From: Paenibacillus sp.
GTDB lineage: Bacteria; Bacillota; Bacilli; Paenibacillales; Paenibacillaceae
Assembly: GCA_029256665.1 (NCBI GenBank)
Contig: JAQSXN010000040.1
Coordinates: 1-12,318, forward strand
DNA length: 12,318 nt
Direction of reading: 5' to 3'
Shown here: positions 7,798 to 12,318 of the stretch, piece after piece
How positions within the stretch are numbered: position 1 is the stretch's first letter
Layout of the letters: the number at the start of each line of letters is the position of its first letter
Notes under the pieces: generated by a model
Seen by the model: the letters and a program-made list of their open reading frames with translations, nothing else
Told to the model about the DNA's origin: nothing
Database searches by the model: none
Translations under genes and position numbers: made by a program

Positions 7798-8199
7798 ATG
7801 CGTTGGCTTCCGGAAAGCGGTCAGTCGAAATGGTGGGGAATCGCGGGCTTGTCGGCCGCGTTGCTAAGCGCCGCGCTGCTAGCGGTCAGATATGGCGTCA
7901 TCGGTCAGGAATGGAATCCCATGAACGCCTTGATGCTGGTGCTATTAGCCGTCGTAGTATCCATAGTCGTCGCCTTGGCGGGCTGGTTCGGAGCGAAATG
8001 GATATGGTTGCTCTCCACGATCGGCTTTCTTGCGGGAATCGTCTATATGGCGGTCAAGAGCCAGGACTTGACGGGCTGGGGCGATCTTGTCGGATTTATT
8101 ATGTTTATGTTCATGTCGGCAGCCGGCTTTGCCCTGGGGATCGTTATCGAGATTATCGTATGGGCGGCCAAGCGGTTCGGCAAAACAAATATGCAATAG
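7798..8199 (+). CDS. small four-helix membrane protein of unknown function
   Basis: 133 residues, not recognised as a named family. Four hydrophobic segments are visible at about residues 14-33, 43-63, 67-85 and 97-124. The short N-terminal stretch carries two basic residues and the C-terminal tail (AAKRFGKTNMQ) is basic, which suggests both ends may face the cytoplasm. There is no enzyme motif or signal-peptide cleavage site. GAGGAG (7783-7788) lies nine bases before the ATG, so translation is credible. It is divergent from the HxlR-family regulator, with 216 bases between the two starts, and may be its target; this is inferred only from position. It stands alone and ends in a strong inverted repeat shared with the convergent gene. 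Confidence 0.75.
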   Translation: MRWLPESGQSKWWGIAGLSAALLSAALLAVRYGVIGQEWNPMNALMLVLLAVVVSIVVALAGWFGAKWIWLLSTIGFLAGIVYMAVKSQDLTGWGDLVGFIMFMFMSAAGFALGIVIEIIVWAAKRFGKTNMQ

Positions 8200-8234
8200 G
8201 GACAAGGCCGCAATTTCCCGTCGCGGCCTTGTTC
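8200..8234. terminator. inverted repeat, likely bidirectional terminator
   Basis: ACAAGGCCGC (8202-8211) pairs perfectly with GCGGCCTTGT (8223-8232), extendable to 12 pairs with the G-T and G-C pairs outside it, around an 11-base loop. It starts right after the stop codon at 8199 and lies between two convergent genes. No long T-tract follows on either strand, so termination may be inefficient. Confidence 0.6.
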
Positions 8235-8264
8235 TGATAGGAACGGCCGGGCCGATATGGGGGA

Positions 8265-9092
8265 TCAGAAACCGCGATGCTTCGCTTCGGCTTGCGCGAT
8301 CGTGGCGGCGATGCGTCCTTCATAGGCATGCATGCTCGCCTTCTGCGCGATGATTTGGCGTTGGTAAGCGATCATGCGGATGAAGGAGGCGGTCGTGGCA
8401 GTCGTATCGCCGCTTCGCACCGCGCTTCCAAGCACTTTGGACTCCGTCGCGAACAGGCTCTTATAAGTGCCGGCCGATGCTTTGGCCGCTTTGATCCGCG
8501 TCTCCGTCGCTTCGTTTGCTTCCAGCATGTCGCGGATCAGCTTCATTTTGGCGTTTGCGTCGGCTTTGGCCTTCTTGAGCTCGGCATCCTTGGCGCTTTG
8601 TTTCTTCTTCGCGGCTTGCACGGCGGCTTTGGTTATTTCTACCTGCATGTTCAAGAAGGAGGTTAGCTCCTTGTTCTTGAACGACCTCGCGAGAGCAAGC
8701 TGGGTCTTCTGGGAGTCGTACAGCTTGAACAGCGGCTCATGCTGCTTTTTAAGCGCCGCGGAAGCCGAATCCAGCGCCTTAATCTTTGCGGCGTCGATTT
8801 CCCGGATCGCCTTTCGCAGCTTGTTTTCTTTTTCTTCGTTTTGATAGCGGAGAGCGTTGATCTTTCCATCCCATTCGGCATCCTGTCTCTGCAGGGTCTG
8901 CAGTTCCGCGTGCTGCTTCTTGAGGGAGGCCGAGACGGTGGCCGTCGCTCCCGCAAGCATTTTGTCAAACGCTTTTTTGGCGGTGGGGGTGAACTCGAAC
9001 GACGCCGCGGCGGCGGCCGCGGATAAGGCGAGCGACAACAAGATGGCCATGCACGCGAGCAGCATTGTCCTCGCAAAATTACGGATAATCAT
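8265..9092 (-). CDS. secreted coiled-coil protein of unknown function
   Basis: 275 residues with no recognised family. The N-terminus is a clear signal peptide: IIRNFAR, a hydrophobic run of about 20 residues and an alanine-rich end (SAAAAAASFEF), with cleavage likely near residue 31. The mature protein is highly charged and rich in Lys, Ala, Glu and Gln, with heptad-like spacing from about residue 45 to 210. It reads as a long helical coiled coil, with no cysteines in the mature part and no lipobox or anchor. The ribosome site AAGGAGG lies seven bases before the ATG, so expression may be strong. Only about 60 bases separate it from the terminator of the upstream AraC-family gene. No good promoter was found there, so it may depend partly on readthrough. 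A surface, wall-associated or spore-related structural role is possible but unproven. Confidence 0.8.
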   Translation of the reverse strand: MIIRNFARTMLLACMAILLSLALSAAAAAASFEFTPTAKKAFDKMLAGATATVSASLKKQHAELQTLQRQDAEWDGKINALRYQNEEKENKLRKAIREIDAAKIKALDSASAALKKQHEPLFKLYDSQKTQLALARSFKNKELTSFLNMQVEITKAAVQAAKKKQSAKDAELKKAKADANAKMKLIRDMLEANEATETRIKAAKASAGTYKSLFATESKVLGSAVRSGDTTATTASFIRMIAYQRQIIAQKASMHAYEGRIAATIAQAEAKHRGF

Positions 9093-9149
9093 CGGTATAC
9101 CTCCTTGGAATGGAGCCCGAAGCCAACGAGCCGCACGTAAAAAAGCGCG

Positions 9150-9200
9150 AAAAAAAGCACCCGCAAGGGAGACGGTAACCGTCTGTCCTTGCGGGTGCTT
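9150..9200 (-). terminator. intrinsic terminator of the AraC-family gene
   Basis: On the minus strand a 14-pair stem (9200-9187 with 9168-9155), with an inner stem AGACGG/CCGTCT near its tip, is followed by seven T residues (complement of the A run 9150-9156). It lies 30 bases after the stop of the regulator gene and upstream of the coiled-coil protein gene. Confidence 0.92.
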
Positions 9201-9229
9201 CCCGCTGGTCCGAACTATATTTTCCCTTA

Positions 9230-10075
9230 CTATACCTCATCTCCGGGGACCGGGTCAACAGCCGCCGCGATCGCGCCGGCATAATCCTCGGGCGTCTTGC
9301 CGATCATCGACTTGAACGCGCGGATAAAGTGGGATTGGTCGTAGAAGCCGAGCTCGGCGCCGAGCGTCGCCCAGCTCCCGCTGTATCCGCGATCCAGCAG
9401 ATCCGCCGCGTTCTGCAAGCGGTAGAGCTGGATCACCCACTTGGGACTGACTCCGACATATTTGCCGAACAAGCGCTGAAGCGACCGCACGCCCTTATCG
9501 AATTCGCGGCCAAGCCGATCCACGCTCGCGACGTCCCGGCGATTCTGGATAAGGGAAATCATCTCGCCAAGCCGGTCCACGTCGGCATCGGGCTCCGGAA
9601 GCCGCCGGAGCAGCATGGCTTCGGCGATATGGATCAGCGCGTCGGGGGGTTCTCCCGAACGGAGCGCCAAGGCCAGCCTGGCGCCGGCGTCAGGCTCTCC
9701 GAACGCCTCCTCGAAGGTCATGGCCCCATCCGTTAAAGCGGATAGCGATTTCTTGATAAACGGGTAGAACCCGCCCGGGCGGAATTTGACGCCGTAAGCG
9801 CGGCTGCGGCCGGATAATGTTTTGGTGAATTTGCCGCTGGAGACGCCGTATACGGCGCTGCCCGAGGCTTCGGCAACGAGATTGACGCAGGGATTCGGAA
9901 TGACGTCCTGGAGGAAGGTTTCGCCCACCGGCAGGTCCCATTCGACGATCCAATGATGTTTGACGAACGGAGCAAGCGCCGCCTCCGGCTCGAAGCGGTT
10001 TAACCGGAACTTGGCGAACGCTTCCGGGGCTTGCAGGATGCCCATGCTTGCGGTATGCGGCTGGAGAGGGAGCAT
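9230..10075 (-). CDS. AraC-family transcriptional regulator with DUF6597-like N-domain
   Basis: 281 residues. Residues about 25-130 resemble the DUF6597 ligand-binding domain common in AraC regulators: LAPFVKHHWIVEWDLP, QDVIPNPCVNLV and YGVKFRPGGFYPF. The C-terminal AraC double helix-turn-helix runs from about 196 to 265: RSLQRLFGKYVGVSPKWVIQLYRLQNA, then the second helix with ATLGAELGFYDQSHFIRAFKSMIGKTPEDY, which has the family's GFxDQSHFxRxFK pattern. It binds DNA as an activator or repressor; the ligand is unknown. The ribosome site AAAGGAG lies seven bases before the ATG (10075-10073). The gene is divergent from the AHSA1-domain gene with about 110 bases between starts, so that neighbour is the natural candidate target. 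Confidence 0.9.
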   Translation of the reverse strand: MLPLQPHTASMGILQAPEAFAKFRLNRFEPEAALAPFVKHHWIVEWDLPVGETFLQDVIPNPCVNLVAEASGSAVYGVSSGKFTKTLSGRSRAYGVKFRPGGFYPFIKKSLSALTDGAMTFEEAFGEPDAGARLALALRSGEPPDALIHIAEAMLLRRLPEPDADVDRLGEMISLIQNRRDVASVDRLGREFDKGVRSLQRLFGKYVGVSPKWVIQLYRLQNAADLLDRGYSGSWATLGAELGFYDQSHFIRAFKSMIGKTPEDYAGAIAAAVDPVPGDEV

Positions 10076-10134
10076 GCGGAAACTCCTTTCGGCGACTGTC
10101 GCGTTTATACAATACGGTAATCTATGATCTCTAT

Positions 10135-10140
10135 TATACT
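10135..10140 (+). promoter_or_regulatory. -10 candidate of the AHSA1-domain gene
   Basis: TATACT (5/6) lies in the AT-rich divergent intergenic region, about 45 bases before the ATG at 10185. No convincing -35 is present, which fits control by an activator such as the divergent AraC-family protein. On the opposite strand TATAAA (10109-10104) is a possible -10 for the regulator gene. Confidence 0.35.
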
Positions 10141-10184
10141 AGGATGAGAATGTCACTATCTATAGAAGGAGCGTGCAAACAAAC

Positions 10185-10634
10185 ATGCAGCATAAATTCA
10201 TTACGTATATCGGGGCCGATCCGGAGACGGTGTGGAACGCATTGATCGGACCGGAGGGGACGCGCGCGATTTTCTTCGGCTGCTTGTTCCAATCCGAGCT
10301 GAAGCCCGGCAGCAAGTTCGCCTACGTCGGACCGGGCAACGACGGTGACGAGACCGTGCATGTGTACGGGGATATTATCGAAATCGAGCCTGGCCGTATG
10401 ATGTCGGTGAAGGAACATCCCGGCCCGTCCTACTACGAGAATCACGCCGAGCTGACGTCGCGCATTACGTATACGCTGGAGAAGGTCGGAGAAACGACGA
10501 AGATGACGTTGATCAACGACGAGTTTACGGAGAACCATCCCAGCTTCGAACGCTCCGAGGATTCGTGGGCCGTTATCGTGAGCAACCTGAAAACGTTTGT
10601 CGAAACGGGCAAAACGTTAAACTTTGGCTGGTAG
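10185..10634 (+). CDS. SRPBCC/AHSA1-domain protein
   Basis: 149 residues forming one START-like (AHSA1/activator of Hsp90 ATPase homologue) domain: HKFITYIGADPETVWNALIGPEGTRAIFFG at the start, GSKFAYVGPG and VHVYGDIIEIEPGRMM in the middle, and WAVIVSNLKTFVETGK near the end. The fold makes a hydrophobic ligand cavity. Small bacterial members have no agreed function and are often paired with ArsR or AraC regulators. GAAGGAG (10165-10171) stands 13 bases before the ATG at 10185; the GTG at 10173 is only one base from it and adds residues not typical of the family, so ATG is preferred although the spacing is long. The gene appears monocistronic; the next gene has its own -10 candidate. Confidence 0.88.
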   Translation: MQHKFITYIGADPETVWNALIGPEGTRAIFFGCLFQSELKPGSKFAYVGPGNDGDETVHVYGDIIEIEPGRMMSVKEHPGPSYYENHAELTSRITYTLEKVGETTKMTLINDEFTENHPSFERSEDSWAVIVSNLKTFVETGKTLNFGW

Positions 10635-10653
10635 GGAAGGCTGGCGGTAAACT

Positions 10654-10690
10654 CTCCTATTCTTTATACTAGAAGGAAAACGGATAGGAG
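10654..10690 (+). promoter_or_regulatory. promoter candidate flanked by an inverted repeat before the HAD gene
   Basis: CTCCTAT (10654-10660) and ATAGGAG (10684-10690) are perfect inverted repeats, 23 bases apart. The right arm contains the ribosome site AGGAG of the next gene, and the spacer holds TATACT (10665-10670), a 5/6 -10 hexamer. In a message reading through from upstream, the left arm could pair with the ribosome site. In one starting from this -10 the left arm would be absent. No good -35 was found. Confidence 0.4.
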
Positions 10691-10700
10691 TTTTGGTCAC

Positions 10701-11498
10701 ATGAGCTACAAAATCGTTTTTTTCGATATCGACGGGACGTTGGTCAACGAGGAGAAGGTCATTCCGCAGGATACGGTGGATGCGATTCGCGAGCTGAAAG
10801 AGCTCGGCGTGGAGCCGGTCATCGCGACGGGCAGGGCGCCTTATTTCATCAAACCGCTCGCGGAGCAGCTGGGGATTGATTCCTACGTATGCATGAACGG
10901 TGGATATGTCGTCTATCAAGGCCAGCCGCTTTACCGCCGGGAAATCGGCAAAAACGAGCTGGGCAGGCTGGTTGCGCTGGCCGCCGCCCATAATCACGGA
11001 CTTGTATTCGAGGGCGAGCATCTCTTCTGCTCGGACCGCGAGAACCATCCGTTCATCGAGGAGTCGGTGTCGTCGCTTAAGGTGGATCTGCCCGGATTTA
11101 ATCCGGAGTTCTGGCGCACGGACGATATCTTCCAAGTGTTCCTGCATTGCGAAAGCCACGAGGAGCATCTGTACGAGGAGTTGAAAAACGATTTTACGCT
11201 GATTCGCTGGCATCGCGCCGCGATGGACGTACTGCCCGCGGGCGGCTCGAAGGCGCAGGGCATCGCGGCGTTGCTGGAGAAGCTGGGGCTAACGGCGGCG
11301 GATGCCGTCGCTTTCGGAGACGGACTTAACGACAAAGAGATGCTGGACTACGTCGGTTTTGGCGTAGCCATGGGCAACTCTACGCCGGAGCTGCTTCCGT
11401 TCGCGGATTTCGTGACGTCGCATGTGGACGAGAAGGGCATTCGCAACGGACTTATCCAAGCGGGCTTGTTGAAACCCGAAGGCGTCGGCGCTAAATAA
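10701..11498 (+). CDS. Cof-type HAD-superfamily phosphatase
   Basis: 265 residues. It hydrolyses phosphate esters through an aspartyl-phosphate; Cof/IIB members act on sugar phosphates, flavin or pyridoxal phosphates, and the substrate here cannot be told. Motif I is FFDIDGTLV with nucleophile Asp9 and acid/base Asp11; motif II is ATGR (Thr43); motif III Lys is in GGSKAQG (Lys184); motif IV is GDGLND (Asp207, Asp211). The C2-type cap occupies about residues 85-180. The length is normal and nothing is missing. AGGAG (10686-10690) lies ten bases before the ATG. It is downstream of the AHSA1-domain gene by 66 bases, with a separate promoter candidate between them. Confidence 0.93.
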   Translation: MSYKIVFFDIDGTLVNEEKVIPQDTVDAIRELKELGVEPVIATGRAPYFIKPLAEQLGIDSYVCMNGGYVVYQGQPLYRREIGKNELGRLVALAAAHNHGLVFEGEHLFCSDRENHPFIEESVSSLKVDLPGFNPEFWRTDDIFQVFLHCESHEEHLYEELKNDFTLIRWHRAAMDVLPAGGSKAQGIAALLEKLGLTAADAVAFGDGLNDKEMLDYVGFGVAMGNSTPELLPFADFVTSHVDEKGIRNGLIQAGLLKPEGVGAK

Positions 11499-11594
11499 TT
11501 GACGGTTCACAAAGTTAGGTTTTCATCAGTTCACCAATCCGGGCGGGCTCACGTACTATAACCTAATCCGTATTTTTGGTTTGGGGGGTATAAC

Positions 11595-12318
11595 GTGATC
11601 GTAATTTCGGACGGAAGCAATCCGGGCTCGATACCGCCGCGGATGCTGACGACGCTGGAGAGGAAAACCTTGGCGAGGAAGATGGCAAGTCCGATGATGT
11701 ATGGCTATCCGACGCTCGAGTCGTTAATCTTCGAGCTCAAGATGCGCACGCATATCGTGGAGGCCGCCAAGGCGATGTACGCGAGCGGGGTAAGCTTCGC
11801 GACTTTCAGCACTTCGCGATGCAACGAGCAATATTGGAACCGGACGCCGGAGGGCGGGTTTCTGCTGAAACCGAACGTCCTGCCATCGGCTGCGGTGAAC
11901 GACATCTTCGCGAACGGTCAGCTTTACGGCTTTGAATGCGCAGTCGCCATTATCATCATTATGTACAAGGGCGTGCTGGACACGATCGGCGACGCGGCGT
12001 TTGACCGACACTTCCGCAATCTGTATTTGTTCAGCTGGGAGTCGGACCGCGATCTGCGACTTAACGCGACATATAATTTGAACGAGACGTATCACGGCGA
12101 CGCGATGTATTTCAAGAATCCCGATTACGACCGGTCGACGCCGGAGTGGCAGGGCGAGAACGCCATTAAGCTCGACGATAATTTGTTCTTCGGCCACGGG
12201 ATCGGCATCGGCACGGCGAGCGACATCATCGAGAAGCTGAACCGGGCGAGAATGCCGGGCAGCATGACGTCGGCTTACATGGATAACTTGATTCTGACGC
12301 CGGACTTCGAGTTCGTGC
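11595..12318 (+). CDS. tgl: protein-glutamine gamma-glutamyltransferase (spore coat), partial at window end
   Basis: The first 241 residues are visible and the 3' end lies beyond the window. Tgl makes isopeptide bonds between Gln and Lys side chains and cross-links spore coat proteins in the mother cell. The match to Bacillus Tgl is recognisable along its length: LESLIFELKMRTHIVEAAKAM, FATFSTSRCNEQYWNRTPEGGF, ANGQLYGFECAVAIIIIMYKG, GDAMYFKNPDYD, WQGENAIKL and FFGHGIGI. The catalytic set is present: Cys115 (in FEC), Glu188 (in QGEN) and His201 (in GHG), close to Cys116, Glu187 and His200 of B. subtilis. It starts with GTG at 11595, six bases after GGGGGG (11583-11588). In B. subtilis tgl is under sigma-K; no convincing sigma-K promoter could be picked out upstream. 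The gene identifies the organism as a spore former. Confidence 0.93.
   Translation, partial: MIVISDGSNPGSIPPRMLTTLERKTLARKMASPMMYGYPTLESLIFELKMRTHIVEAAKAMYASGVSFATFSTSRCNEQYWNRTPEGGFLLKPNVLPSAAVNDIFANGQLYGFECAVAIIIIMYKGVLDTIGDAAFDRHFRNLYLFSWESDRDLRLNATYNLNETYHGDAMYFKNPDYDRSTPEWQGENAIKLDDNLFFGHGIGIGTASDIIEKLNRARMPGSMTSAYMDNLILTPDFEFV

Noticed and set aside
11515..11566. TTAGGTT/AACCTAA inverted repeat after the HAD gene as a terminator
   Set aside because: Only seven mostly A-T pairs around a 38-base loop; too weak to call. A sigma-K promoter for tgl in this region was also sought and not found convincingly.

Overview
The window is chromosomal DNA from a high-GC, endospore-forming member of the Bacillales, most likely Paenibacillaceae (Paenibacillus/Cohnella-like). 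The evidence is AGGAGG-type ribosome sites throughout, a Bacillus-type spore-coat transglutaminase (tgl), a sporulation-kinase-like orphan histidine kinase, a CcpA-type cre motif and low-GC-type intrinsic terminators in otherwise GC-rich DNA. No mobile element, tRNA, rRNA or CRISPR array is visible.

Positions 1-309 hold no gene. They contain two imperfect copies of a 50-base direct repeat, a cre-like box and a promoter candidate for the kinase (310-1572). The kinase has an N-terminal membrane domain and no response regulator beside it. It is followed, after its own promoter and a palindromic operator candidate, by a three-gene sugar-type ABC importer: lipoprotein binding protein (1671-2777), double-ATPase (2887-4419) and permease (4416-5402). 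A stable hairpin lies between the binding-protein and ATPase genes, where such operons often uncouple the expression of the binding protein. A strong bidirectional terminator closes the operon.

On the minus strand lies hflX (5503-6787), a ribosome-associated GTPase gene broken by one frameshift near 6570. It is preceded by an unusually long untranslated region of about 385 bases. That region has a promoter candidate, several predicted hairpins, four mutually complementary segments and an intrinsic terminator only about 34 bases before the hflX start codon. This looks like a transcription-attenuation leader and is the most interesting part of the window.

The rest is a run of small units: an HxlR-family regulator (minus) divergent from a small four-helix membrane protein; a secreted, lysine/alanine-rich coiled-coil protein of unknown function (minus); an AraC-family regulator (minus) divergent from an AHSA1/SRPBCC-domain protein; a Cof-type HAD phosphatase; and the beginning of tgl, which runs off the window end.

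All assignments come from reading motifs in the sequence. No database search was run.
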